Shown here one piece after another: positions 40,471-57,252 of a stretch of 64,000 nucleotides of DNA. This stretch comes from Thiobacillus sp. (lineage in GTDB: Bacteria; Pseudomonadota; Gammaproteobacteria; Burkholderiales; Thiobacillaceae). Below the pieces are notes generated by a model. The model had not been told where the DNA came from, ran no database searches, and saw nothing but the letters and a program-made list of their open reading frames with translations. The DNA is taken from positions 1 through 64,000 of the forward strand of contig JAIBFA010000108.1 in the NCBI GenBank assembly GCA_019459325.1, written 5' to 3'. The translations under genes were made by a program, and so were the position numbers. Position 1 is the stretch's first letter. The number at the start of each line of letters is the position of its first letter.

Positions 40471-41542
40471 TCAGACCTCCTCCAGCAGACGTTCCGGGGC
40501 TTCCAGCGCGGCCTTCACCGCGACCAGAAACTGCACTGCGTCACGCCCGTCGATCAGCCGGTGGTCGTAGGTGAGCGCCAGATACATCATCGGTCGGATC
40601 ACCACCTGGCCGTTTTCGGCGACCGGGCGTTCCTGGATGGTGTGCATGCCGAGGATGGCCGATTGCGGCGGGTTGAGGATGGGGGTGGAGAGCAGCGAAC
40701 CGAACACGCCGCCATTGGTTATCGAGAAGCTGCCGCCGGAGAGGTCATCGAGCGTGAGCGTGCTCTCGCGTGCACGGCGGGCGAAGTCGGCGATGGCCGC
40801 TTCGATCCCGGCCGACGACAAGGACTGTGCGCGACGCAGGATCGGCACCACCAGTCCGCGCGGGCTGGAGATGGCAATGCCGATGTCGACATCGCCGTGC
40901 CACACGATGTCGTTGCCGTCGATGGCGGCGTTGACGATGGGAAACTGCTGCATCGCCTGGCACACCGCGCGCACGAAGAACGACATGTAGCCGAGCTTGA
41001 CCCCGTGCTTGACCTCGAACTCGGCCTTGAAGCGCTGGCGCAGCTCGTTCACCGGCTGCATGTTCACCTCGTTGAAGGTCGTGAGCATGGCGGCGGTGTG
41101 CTGCGCCGCGACCAGGCGTTCGGCCACCCGCTGGCGCAGTCGCGACAGCGGCTCGCGGCGGGTTTCGCCCGGTGCAGCGACGGACGCCGCACCCGCAGCG
41201 GCAGGCAAGGGCACGCTGGGCTTGGGCGGCACGACTGCAGCCGTCGTCGGCACGACGGTCGTGACAGCGACAGGCTGCGCGGGTTTTTCAGCGGTTCCGG
41301 GCGCGACAACGTGCTCGCCGGTCTCGATCACCGCCACCACCTCGTCGGCCTTGACCACCGCGCCTTCTTCCTTCCGCACTTCGACCAGCGTGCCGGACGC
41401 CGGCGCGGGGATTTCCAGGATCACCTTGTCGGTTTCCACAACGCCCAGGGTGTCGTCGCGCGCGACGGTCTCGCCGACCTGCTTGCGCCACGGCAGCAAG
41501 GTGCCGCTGGCGACCGAGTCGGACAGGGTCGGCACACGTACT

Positions 41543-41553
<11 letters not shown>
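40471..41553 (-). CDS. odhB: Dihydrolipoyllysine-residue succinyltransferase (2-oxoglutarate dehydrogenase E2)
   Basis: Lipoyl domain [12 protein letters not shown]; catalytic [15 protein letters not shown]. Confidence 0.93.
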
Positions 41554-44239
<2,686 letters not shown>

Positions 44240-44255
44240 GGGAGGGCTTGCGTGT

Positions 44256-45547
<1,292 letters not shown>

Positions 45548-45551
<4 letters not shown>

Positions 45552-45802
45552 CGTGATTCCAATAATGTTGCAGCCTGATATTTTTGTAGGCGTTCAATCA
45601 GCGCGGCAAGATCGGCATCGCCCGCAGGCGATCGGTCTTGCAGCCTGTCGACAATCTCCATGTCCGACAGGGTCAACAACCGCGCCAGCGCGGCCGTCTC
45701 GCAAGCCTGAAGTGTAGCGCGGTGCGCCTGCAGAAAGCCACCCAGCCAGAGATCCAGCTCCAGCAGTCCGCGCCGGCAGCGCCAGGCCAATGCGTCAGAC
45801 AC
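45548..45802 (-). CDS. sdhE: Succinate dehydrogenase assembly factor SdhE (FAD assembly)
   Basis: 84 aa; [15 protein letters not shown] motif. Confidence 0.88.
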
Positions 45803-46490
45803 GGCGCTTCACCAGCAGCGACTTGATGCGCCCGATCGCCGCCGTCGGGTTCAGTCCCTTGGGGCAGGCGTCCACGCAATTCATGATGCCGCGGCAGCGG
45901 TACAGCCGATACGGGTCTTCCAGATTGTCGAGCCGCGCCGCGGTCGCCTCGTCGCGCGAATCGGCGATGAAGCGGTATGCCTGCAACAGCCCCGCCGGGC
46001 CGACGAAGGTGTCCGGATTCCACCAGAACGACGGGCACGAGGTCGTGCAGCAGGCGCACAGGATGCATTCGTAGGCGCCATCGAGCAGCGCGCGGTCCGC
46101 AGGGCTTTGCAGGCGCTCGACCTCGGGCTCCGGCTCGTCGTTGATCAGCCAGGGCTTGATCGAACGGTATTGTTTGTAGAAGGGTTCCATGTCGACGATC
46201 AGGTCGCGGATCACTGGCAGTCCAGGAAGCGGCCGCACCTCGATGGGTTCCTTCAGTTCGGACAAAGGCGTGATGCACGCCAACCGATTTTTGCCGTTGA
46301 CGTTCACCGCATCCGACCCGCACACGCCTTCGCGACAGGAACGGCGCAAGGACAGTGTCTCGTCCTGTGCCTTGATCGCCAGCAGCGCGTCGAGCAGCAT
46401 CTTGCCGGCGGGGTCGATGTCGAGTTCGACGTCCTGCATGAAAGGCTTGTCGCCGGATTCGGGGGAGTAGCGGTAGAGGCGGAATTTCAT
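45795..46490 (-). CDS. sdhB: Succinate dehydrogenase iron-sulfur subunit
   Basis: CREGVCGSDAVNVNGKNRLAC, CILCACCTTSCPSFWWN, CRGIMNCVDACPKGLNP. Confidence 0.95.
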   Translation of the reverse strand: MKFRLYRYSPESGDKPFMQDVELDIDPAGKMLLDALLAIKAQDETLSLRRSCREGVCGSDAVNVNGKNRLACITPLSELKEPIEVRPLPGLPVIRDLIVDMEPFYKQYRSIKPWLINDEPEPEVERLQSPADRALLDGAYECILCACCTTSCPSFWWNPDTFVGPAGLLQAYRFIADSRDEATAARLDNLEDPYRLYRCRGIMNCVDACPKGLNPTAAIGRIKSLLVKRRV

Positions 46491-46517
46491 GGCTGCTCGC
46501 AGTCCGCGGTGGTTGCG

Positions 46518-47052
46518 ACGGCTTCGCTTTTCGCCAGTGGGCGAGTCACTTTCTTTTGCTTCGCCAAAAGAATGAAACCAAATAAAAGGCGACCCCACAT
46601 CGCTGCCCTGCGGGTTCCCGATTTGGCGCGCGCGGGCGGGCGCTCCACCAACTCGCCCTGGCACGGGGCACAAAACGCCCCGTGCTGTGGAGCTCGGACA
46701 CGGTTCCGCTCTTGTCCCGCCCGCACACGCCAAATCGGCAGCGCTGAAGGGGAACAACCCCCGGTGCTGCTCACGCGTAATGCCGACTCTTCGCCAAGCA
46801 CTGGTGCATGCAAGGACGCCCCTTGTGTGTCGCCGAGAAGCGCAGCTGTGCGGGGAAAAGAGGCGCGGGGTGTCTGAGATCCGTAGCAGGGCACGTTTTG
46901 TGTGCCCTGCCAGGGCGAGTTCCAGCCCCGCCTCGGGCGGCGAGCATCGCAGGGGAGCCGAAGGCCGACACACCAGGGGTGGCTTTTTCTTTGGTTACTT
47001 TCTTTTGGCCACGCAAAAGAAAGTGACTCGCCCACAGGCGAAAAGCGAAGCC
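46518..47052. mobile_element. Long imperfect inverted-repeat (MITE-like) element between sdhA and sdhB
   Basis: Outer arms GGCTTCGCTTTTCGCCnGTGGGCGAGTCACTTTCTTTTGC...CCAAAAGAA and its reverse complement; further internal palindromes. Confidence 0.6.
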
Positions 47053-47088
47053 TGGGCAATTCCTCAAGCTGACGAATAACCTCAACCA

Positions 47089-48839
<1,751 letters not shown>

Positions 48840-48843
<4 letters not shown>

Positions 48844-49184
48844 GACACGCTCCACACGGTGGCGGCGAGCCAGGCGACGCTGCCCGCCAGGGTGATGATC
48901 ACTGCCAGATACAAAGCCAAACGCAGCCCGGTCGGGCGGACATAGTCCATGAAGATGTCGCGCATCCCCACCCAGGCGTGCAGCGCGAGCGCCGCAGCCG
49001 TCAGCAGCATCAGCACGCGCAACCACAGCGGCGCGAACAGCGACTGCCAGCCGGCAAAATCAAGCGGCAGGGCCGTCAGGAAATAAACGGCCAGTCCGGG
49101 CAAGGCCAGTGCCAGAACCAGCGCCGAGGCGCGCTGCAGCAGCCAGGTGCCGGTTCCGGTATGCGCGCCCGTGGTGGATTTCAT
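48840..49184 (-). CDS. sdhD: Succinate dehydrogenase membrane anchor subunit
   Basis: [16 protein letters not shown]; three TMs; order. Confidence 0.88.
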
Positions 49185-49561
49185 GCGAACAGTCTCCAGG
49201 CGGCCAACAGCGTGAACAGCCCACTGGCCAGCATGACCGCGAGGCTGGTTTGCCGCGCAGGCTTCAGGTCCGTGCCCCAGTGCGCATCCAGCGCCAAATG
49301 CCGCACGCCCGCAAATAAATGATGCGCAAACGCCCAGATCAAACCCAGCAACACCAGCCGGGCCAGCGGATTCGCAAACCAGTCGGCGATGCGCTGAAAG
49401 CCGGCCTGGTCGGCCAGCGACATCGACAGGACCCACACGCCCAGCGGCAGCGCCGCAACCAGCAGCGCGCCCGATACCCGGTGCAGGATCGATACCCAGC
49501 CGGGCAGCGGCAAATGAATGCGAAACAGATTGAGGTAAACGGGGCGCGCGATCGGTTTCAC
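49181..49561 (-). CDS. sdhC: Succinate dehydrogenase cytochrome b556 subunit
   Basis: RPVYLNLFRIHLPLPGWVSILHRVSGALL; AHHLFAGVRHLALD. Confidence 0.92.
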   Translation of the reverse strand: MKPIARPVYLNLFRIHLPLPGWVSILHRVSGALLVAALPLGVWVLSMSLADQAGFQRIADWFANPLARLVLLGLIWAFAHHLFAGVRHLALDAHWGTDLKPARQTSLAVMLASGLFTLLAAWRLFA

Positions 49562-49589
49562 GGCACGGTCGGTGTTGGGTTGGCCGGAT

Positions 49590-50861
<1,272 letters not shown>

Positions 50862-50928
50862 GACGGCGTGACAGGCTGGATAAACAAGCCGCCATTATCG
50901 CGGATTTATCCGCGATCTGCCCTCCGTG

Positions 50929-51639
50929 TCAGTCTTTCCAGATCTTGAGCTGGGCGCGCAGGCGCGCGACCGCCTGCGAATGCAGCTGGCACACGCGCGA
51001 TTCGGACACGCCGAGCACCACACCGATTTCCTTCAGGTTCATGTCCTGTTCGTAGTACATGCCCATCATGCTGCGCTCGCGTTCGGGCAGATGATGGATC
51101 GCGGCAATCAGGCTGTCGCGGAAGCCTTCGTCTTCCAGCACCGCAAGCGGGTCGCTGCTGCCGTCGACCAGGTAGCGCTCGAGGAAACTGGCGCTGTCTT
51201 CATCCGAGAAATCTTCGTAATACAGCAACTGGGAACACTTCACGTCGCCCAGCATGGACTGGTACTGATCGATCGGCATGCCCAGCTCGGCCGATATTTC
51301 CTGCTCGGAGGGCGACTTGCCGTTGCGCTGTTCCAGCCGGTGGATGGCCGATTCGATCTGTCGCGATTTCTGGCGCACGTGGCGCGGCAGCCAGTCCGCT
51401 TCGCGCAGCTCGTCGAGCATGGCGCCGCGGATGCGCTGGGTGGCATAGGATTCGAACTGGGCGCCCTGGTTGCCGTCGAAACGCGACACCGCATCCAGCA
51501 GGCCGATCAGCCCGACCTGGATGAGATCGTCAACCTCGACGCTGGCGGGCAGGCGCGCCATCATGTGATACGCAATGCGCTTGACCAGCGGCGCATATTT
51601 AGTGACTTGCTCGTCTTGCGACGATGGTTTACCAGCCAT
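50929..51639 (-). CDS. fliA: Flagellar sigma factor FliA (sigma28)
   Basis: YAPLVKRIAYHMMARLPASVEVDDLIQVGLIGLLDAV; sigma-70 region 4 LKEIGVVLGVSESRVCQLHSQAVARLR. Confidence 0.94.
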   Translation of the reverse strand: MAGKPSSQDEQVTKYAPLVKRIAYHMMARLPASVEVDDLIQVGLIGLLDAVSRFDGNQGAQFESYATQRIRGAMLDELREADWLPRHVRQKSRQIESAIHRLEQRNGKSPSEQEISAELGMPIDQYQSMLGDVKCSQLLYYEDFSDEDSASFLERYLVDGSSDPLAVLEDEGFRDSLIAAIHHLPERERSMMGMYYEQDMNLKEIGVVLGVSESRVCQLHSQAVARLRAQLKIWKD

Positions 51640-51662
51640 GTTTCAGGGATTTCCTGTCTTAT

Positions 51663-52307
51663 TTAACAAGCCGTCAGGCTCGTCTCCTCGCCCGCCATTC
51701 TAACGGCTAGCGTGGCAAATGCATCATCCTCGTTTGCTGCGCTGCAAATCGAGCTTGCGAAGCCTTGCTCAAGAAAATGGCAACCCGCAGCCTGCACATG
51801 ATCGCAAGCAACCTGGTCGCCCAGCAAGTACACATTGAATGCGCCCTCAAAACAAGCCAGCGTTTTGAGCACCGCATACGCATGCAGCATCGATTCGTCG
51901 GTACGGCACACCTCCATGACCACCGTATGGGCTGCGCCCGGCAGCAGTGAAAATTTGGCGCAGCCCCACCCCGAATCGAACATCACATAGTCGTAGCCGT
52001 TCACCAGGCCGGCAAACGCAGCTTCATCCCCGCGCACTCCGGGGGCATACCAGCCCTCGCCGTAGGTCTGCGGCAGGGTACGCAGCTGCCGGCGTTCGAG
52101 CTGATGCCTCCAGTCGAACAGGCTGCGGGTGGGGGATGCGGCAAAAAGGCGGCCCTGCGTGTCGACCAGCAGGGGAATCCGGCCGATTCGATGCAGCGCA
52201 TGCGCCAAGCGGACGCTTGAATCGGCAGAATCAGAAAAACAGTAGATGCAGCGGAGCGGCTGTCGCGCGCTGCGCCGTCGCAACCCTGCAGCCTGGTCAG
52301 CCGGCAT
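51663..52307 (-). CDS. Degenerate FlhG/MinD-like protein lacking a P-loop
   Basis: Located between fliA and flhF; MinD-like spacing (IYCFSDSADSSVRLAHALHRIGRIPLLVDTQG ... YDYVMFDSGWG) but no GKGGxGKT. Confidence 0.5.
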   Translation of the reverse strand: MPADQAAGLRRRSARQPLRCIYCFSDSADSSVRLAHALHRIGRIPLLVDTQGRLFAASPTRSLFDWRHQLERRQLRTLPQTYGEGWYAPGVRGDEAAFAGLVNGYDYVMFDSGWGCAKFSLLPGAAHTVVMEVCRTDESMLHAYAVLKTLACFEGAFNVYLLGDQVACDHVQAAGCHFLEQGFASSICSAANEDDAFATLAVRMAGEETSLTAC

Positions 52308-53451
52308 TTATGCCCTTTTGGGTATTCATGCCCTTCAGGGTGCGGCGCTCCTCCCGGTCGGCCTCGACGCCGGCAAACAGTGGCCAGTCCTCGGCCTCCA
52401 GCGCATAGGGGGTGGCCAGCTGGCCGCCCTTCAGTGCACGATCGACGAGGTAACTGGGGTTGGGCGCGTGGAGGTCTTCCGGCACGCGCTGACCGCCGCT
52501 GACATAGGCCAGCGGCAAGCGATGGCGGATCAGGCTGTCGAGCGCAGCACCCGGCTGCGGGGTTTCGTCGAGTTTGGTGAGAATACAGGCGGCTGCGCCC
52601 TGACCGAAACGCGTCATCGCCTGTTCGATTGCCGCACCCTGCTGGCTGGCGGAAATCACCGCAATGCGGCGCACGCCAAGCGCGTCGAACACCTTCCCTT
52701 CGCGGGTACGCGGGTCGTTCGGGGCAAACCCCGCGGTGTCGATCAGCACCAGTTTCTTGGCGGCAAGCTCAGGCAAAAGCAGCGCCAGCCGGGCCTGATC
52801 GTCGGCCACATGCAGCGACACCCCCAGCAACTCTGCATATACGCTCAATTGCGCCGCCGCACCGATGCGGTAGGCATCTGCGGCCACCAGCGCCACCTGG
52901 GTGGCGCCATGCGCATCGACCCCGCGCGCGGCAAGCTTGGCCAGCGTGGTGGTCTTGCCCGATCCTGTGGAGCCGACCAGGGCGTAGCGGCCGCCACGGG
53001 CCAGCAGATCGGCGTCACGCCCCTGTAGCGGCAGGTTGCGGATCAGCACCTGGCGCAGCCAGCGCTGGGCGGCATCGGCATCGAGCCCGCGCGGCAGACG
53101 CGCAGCCAGCGTGCGGGCGAGCGAGCTGCCGAATCCGGCCGCGAACAGGGTTTGCATCAACGCCACCCGTACCGGATCGCGCCGCCGTGCAGCACCCCAG
53201 GCAAAGCCCGCCAGCTGGTTTTGCAGCATGCCGCGCAGGCGTGACAGTTCGGCCAGAATGCGCGAGCTGCCGGCCGCGTCCGCGGTCTCGCTGACCGCCG
53301 GCACCGCCAGCTCGCCGTAGGCGCTGGCCAATAGTTCGACGCCCTGCGGATGCGGCCGGGTGGACAGCACCACGGCGTCATCGCCCAATTCATTGCGGAT
53401 GCGCGCCAGACCTTCACGCGCATTCGCCGCCACGAATACCTGCACGCTCAT
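52297..53451 (-). CDS. flhF: Flagellar biosynthesis GTPase FlhF
   Basis: SRP-GTPase ALVGSTGSGKTTTLAKLAA, LIDTAGFAPNDPR, TKLDE. Confidence 0.93.
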   Translation of the reverse strand: MSVQVFVAANAREGLARIRNELGDDAVVLSTRPHPQGVELLASAYGELAVPAVSETADAAGSSRILAELSRLRGMLQNQLAGFAWGAARRRDPVRVALMQTLFAAGFGSSLARTLAARLPRGLDADAAQRWLRQVLIRNLPLQGRDADLLARGGRYALVGSTGSGKTTTLAKLAARGVDAHGATQVALVAADAYRIGAAAQLSVYAELLGVSLHVADDQARLALLLPELAAKKLVLIDTAGFAPNDPRTREGKVFDALGVRRIAVISASQQGAAIEQAMTRFGQGAAACILTKLDETPQPGAALDSLIRHRLPLAYVSGGQRVPEDLHAPNPSYLVDRALKGGQLATPYALEAEDWPLFAGVEADREERRTLKGMNTQKGINAG

Positions 53452-55523
53452 GTGCCCTCCCCGATAGCCAGTTCCGTACTCACCTGCACCATTTTATCGG
53501 CGGGCACCTCGGCGTACGCAATCACCGAAAGCCGCGGCAGGTTGCGCCGCAGCAGCCGCGACAAGATGGCACGCAGGCCGGGCGAAGTCAGCAGCACCGG
53601 CGGGTAGCCCGCGCCTTCCTGCTCGGCCAGGGCGCGTTCGGCGGCATCGTTCAGGGCATCCAGCGTGGCGGGCGACAGCAGGGCCTCACCCTCGTCGCCC
53701 ATCTCGTTCAGCAATCGGGTTTCGGTGGCCGCATCCAGGCCGATCACCTGCAGGGTGTTGCCGCCTTCGAACAGGCGGTCGACGATGCTGCGTCCGAGCG
53801 CCGCGCGCACGCTTTCCACCAGCTCGTCGATAGCCTGGCTTTTCGGCGCGCGCGCCGCCAGGGTTTCGAACAGGGTGCGGGTATCGCGGATCGAGACGTT
53901 TTCCGCGATCAGCTGCTGCAGCACGGCCTGCACGCTGGTTAGCGGCAGATGGCGCGGCGTCACGTCCTCGACCAGCCCCGGATGGCTGCGCGCCAGCGTG
54001 TCGAGCAGTTGCTGCACTTCGGTCCGACCCAACAACTCCGGCGCGTGCTGGCGGAATACGCCCTCGACTTGGCGAGCGATCAGTTCGGCCGCGGTCAGCA
54101 CCACAAAGCCGCGCAGTTCGGCTTCCTCTTCGCGCCCCGCCTCGATCCATACTCCGGCCAGTCCGGTCAGCGGGTCCACCCCCTGGGCGCCATCGAGCCG
54201 CCCCAGCACGTCGCCCATGTCCACCGCCAGCACCTGCCCGCTGGGCAGTTCGCCGTGCGCCACGTCGACGCCCTTGAGCGTGATGCGATAGCTGTTGGGC
54301 TTGAGGTCGAGGTTGTCGCGCACGCGGATCAGCGGCACCACCAGCCCCATGTCGGTGGCAAAGCGACGGCGGGCATCGGTAATGCGGGTCAGGGCCGCTC
54401 CGCCCTGGTTGCGGTCGACCAGCGGGATCAGCCGGTAGCCGACTTCGAGCGCCAGCACGTCGACCGGCGGGATGTCGTCCCAGGTGACGTCGAGGGGCGC
54501 GGGCTCCGCTTCGATCAACTCCAGCGGCTCGACGTCAAACACCGTGTTCTGACGGCGCATCAGCCAGTATCCCAGCCCGCCCAGCACGACGGCAATCGTC
54601 AGAAAGGCCAGATGCGGCGTGCCCGGAATCAGCCCCAGCACCCCGAGCACGGTGGCGGCGATGTACAAGGTCTGCGGACGACCGAAAATCTGGGTGGAGA
54701 ACTCGCGCGACAGGTCCTGCTCGCTCGACGCACGGCTGACCACGATACCCGCCGCTGTTGAGATGATCAGCGCCGGAATCTGCGTCACCAAACCGTCGCC
54801 CACCGTCAGCAGCGCATAGCGCCCGAGCGCCTCGGTCAGCCCCAGGTTGTGCTGGAACAGCCCGACCAGCACGCCGCCCACCAGATTCACCAGCAGGATG
54901 ATGATGCCGGCGATGGCGTCGCCGCGGACGAACTTGGAGGCGCCGTCCATCGCGCCGTAAAAGTCCGCCTCGCGGCCAATCTCGTGGCGGCGCGCACGCG
55001 CTTCGCTTTCGTTGATGAAACCGGCATTGAGGTCGGCATCGACCGCCAACTGCTTGCCCGGCATCGAATCCAGCGTGAAGCGCGCCGCCACCTCGGCGAT
55101 GCGCCCGGCGCCCTTGGTGATGACGATGAAGTTGATGATGACCAGGATCAGGAACACCACGAAGCCGACGACGTAGTTGCCGCCGACCAGGAAATTGCCG
55201 AAGGACTCGATCACCTTGCCCGCGGCGTCCGGCCCGGTGTGCCCCTGCATCAGGATGATGCGGGTGGAGGCTACGTTGAGCGACAGGCGCAGCAGCGTGG
55301 TCAGCAGCAGCACCGTGGGAAAGACCGAAAAATCGAGCGGGCGCCGCGAATTCAGGCTCACCAGCATCACGATCATCGCCAGCGCGATATTGAGCGTGAA
55401 CAGCACATCGAGCATAAAGGTGGGTAGCGGCAGCACCATCATCGCCAGAATCAGCAGCACCAGCATCGGCACCGCCAGCCGGTTCAGCGGCATGCCCATC
55501 ATCATCACGCCCTGCGCACTCAC
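53448..55523 (-). CDS. flhA: Flagellar biosynthesis protein FlhA
   Basis: FHIPEP family: SRRPLDFSVFPTVLLLTTLLRLSLNVASTR; 691 aa; GTG start overlapping flhB. Confidence 0.95.
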   Translation of the reverse strand: MSAQGVMMMGMPLNRLAVPMLVLLILAMMVLPLPTFMLDVLFTLNIALAMIVMLVSLNSRRPLDFSVFPTVLLLTTLLRLSLNVASTRIILMQGHTGPDAAGKVIESFGNFLVGGNYVVGFVVFLILVIINFIVITKGAGRIAEVAARFTLDSMPGKQLAVDADLNAGFINESEARARRHEIGREADFYGAMDGASKFVRGDAIAGIIILLVNLVGGVLVGLFQHNLGLTEALGRYALLTVGDGLVTQIPALIISTAAGIVVSRASSEQDLSREFSTQIFGRPQTLYIAATVLGVLGLIPGTPHLAFLTIAVVLGGLGYWLMRRQNTVFDVEPLELIEAEPAPLDVTWDDIPPVDVLALEVGYRLIPLVDRNQGGAALTRITDARRRFATDMGLVVPLIRVRDNLDLKPNSYRITLKGVDVAHGELPSGQVLAVDMGDVLGRLDGAQGVDPLTGLAGVWIEAGREEEAELRGFVVLTAAELIARQVEGVFRQHAPELLGRTEVQQLLDTLARSHPGLVEDVTPRHLPLTSVQAVLQQLIAENVSIRDTRTLFETLAARAPKSQAIDELVESVRAALGRSIVDRLFEGGNTLQVIGLDAATETRLLNEMGDEGEALLSPATLDALNDAAERALAEQEGAGYPPVLLTSPGLRAILSRLLRRNLPRLSVIAYAEVPADKMVQVSTELAIGEGT

Positions 55524-56290
55524 CCGATCACCTCATTCACATGCCGCCCCTGCCCAGCCTGCTGCTGACGGCCGCGCAACTGCGCACGCATTTCCGGACT
55601 GCCCTCGGCTTCGCGCGCCTCCGCCAGCACCTCCTGCCAGGTCATCGCATGCCGGCGCAGATACCGCCACCAGCGCCAGCCGGCGTCCAGCACCGCTGCC
55701 ACCGCCAGCGCCAGCGCCAGCGCCAGCACGCCGCGCCCGATCCAGGCCGCTGTCGCCGTCAGCGACTCGCCCACCCCGCTGCCGGTCAGGCTCAGCAGCC
55801 CTGGCCAGCCACTCGCCAGCGCCCAACCGACCGCAGCCGCAACGAGCGCCAGTTTCAACAGGGTCAATGTTCCGTCGAACAGCGAATCGGCAGAAAACAA
55901 GCGGGCAAGGGGTTTGAACGGATTGGCACGCGTCAGATCGGCCTGGGTGACCTGCGGCGCATACACCCAGCCCGAAAGCAGCATCGGCGCCAGCAGCGCG
56001 GCGACAAAGACGACGACCAGTACAGGCAACACCGCCCACAGCGCAGACTGCGCCGCTTCAATGAGAATCGGGGATAAGGGTTGCGCGGCGTGAATGAAGG
56101 CCGTTTCGGTCAGCGCCTGCAGCGCATTCAAGAGACGAGGTGCCAGCCAGCCCAGCACGGCCAGCGCCGACAGCAGCACCACCCACGCCGTGAGTTCGGC
56201 AGAACGCGGCACATCGCCCGCGCTGCGCGCCTCCTGCAGGCGCCGCGGACTCGCCGGTTCGGTACGCGAAAGATCAGTCTCCTCGGCCAT
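55520..56290 (-). CDS. flhB: FlhB-like export protein lacking the C-terminal autocleavage (NPTH) domain
   Basis: TEPASPRRLQEARSAGDVPRSAEL N-terminus and four TMs; ends EGSPEMRAQLRGRQQQAGQGRHVNEVIG* at 256 aa. Confidence 0.85.
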   Translation of the reverse strand: MAEETDLSRTEPASPRRLQEARSAGDVPRSAELTAWVVLLSALAVLGWLAPRLLNALQALTETAFIHAAQPLSPILIEAAQSALWAVLPVLVVVFVAALLAPMLLSGWVYAPQVTQADLTRANPFKPLARLFSADSLFDGTLTLLKLALVAAAVGWALASGWPGLLSLTGSGVGESLTATAAWIGRGVLALALALAVAAVLDAGWRWWRYLRRHAMTWQEVLAEAREAEGSPEMRAQLRGRQQQAGQGRHVNEVIG

Positions 56291-56519
56291 GCTCGCCTCA
56301 AATTTTGGGGCAGTCTAGCACGAGGCAGGGGCTTGGCATTTCACGAACCGCCCTGGATATCGTGATGCCGCCTGTTGGCCGCGGCCCGGTAATGACGCGC
56401 ATGCCAGCTTTCTAAAAGCAATAAAATCCATTAATCTGCCTTGCCGTTCCACCTTGGCGAGAGCCAGGTGCTGGGGTCGCTTATCACAATCACACATAAA
56501 TTAAATGGAGGAGTTTTAC

Positions 56520-57095
56520 ATGCGCACGATCCGTTTCGCCGCCGCCATGGCTTCGGCACTGGCCTTGTCCACCCCCGCATCTGCCGGATTTTTCGATTTC
56601 ACCCTGGCGCCTTTTGTCGGCGCAAGCGCGGGCCAAGCCACATCAGATATCTCCTGTCCCGCTGGCACCAGCTGCGACGACTCGGATCTGGCCTGGAAGG
56701 TATTTGGCGGCCTGGAAGTCAATGAATACATTTCCATGGAATTTGGCTACGTCGACATGGGGGAAGTCGAGTACACAGGTGCACAAACCGGGACAAGGGA
56801 AGTCAACGGCGTAACCATGCGCCTGATTGGATCCTACGCGCTCAACCCCAGCTTTACCCTGATCGGCTCTGGTGGACTGAACATCCTCAATGCTGATGTC
56901 AAAGGAACGACCAATGCGGAAGATACCGACGTTGCATGGTCTGTTGGCCTGGGCGCGCAATACAACTTCACCAAATCGGTTGGGCTTCGCATGGAATGGG
57001 AGCGGTTTTTTGAAGTGGGCAGCTCGGACTTTAATGGTGGAACCGGTGAAGCGGACATCGACTTGATCACCGCTGGCGTGGTCTTCAAGTTCTAA
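56520..57095 (+). CDS. Outer-membrane beta-barrel protein (OmpA-like/porin-type)
   Basis: Signal peptide ending ASAG; alternating beta-strand pattern; terminal aromatic VVFKF. Confidence 0.82.
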   Translation: MRTIRFAAAMASALALSTPASAGFFDFTLAPFVGASAGQATSDISCPAGTSCDDSDLAWKVFGGLEVNEYISMEFGYVDMGEVEYTGAQTGTREVNGVTMRLIGSYALNPSFTLIGSGGLNILNADVKGTTNAEDTDVAWSVGLGAQYNFTKSVGLRMEWERFFEVGSSDFNGGTGEADIDLITAGVVFKF

Positions 57096-57115
57096 CGGCG
57101 ATTCACGGCAATTCA

Positions 57116-57157
57116 GCGCAATGAAAAGGGGGGCGTTAGCCCCCCTTTTCATTGCGC
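57116..57157. terminator. Perfect 19-bp-stem terminator between convergent genes
   Basis: GCGCAATGAAAAGGGGGGC-GTTA-GCCCCCCTTTTCATTGCGC. Confidence 0.85.
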
Positions 57158-57252
57158 GTCACCCAATCTGGTTCGAACAAGGCTACGACATGGCTATGCC
57201 TGTTGCGCAGACCTGGGAGGGCTGCTCATCTAGGTGGATATCCGGCGCGCTC

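Noticed and set aside
46546-47085. Several short ORFs with ...FYLVSFFWRSKRK / ...FSLVTFFWPRKRK ends
   Set aside because: Products of the two arms of the inverted-repeat element read as protein; the nucleotide palindrome explains the similarity
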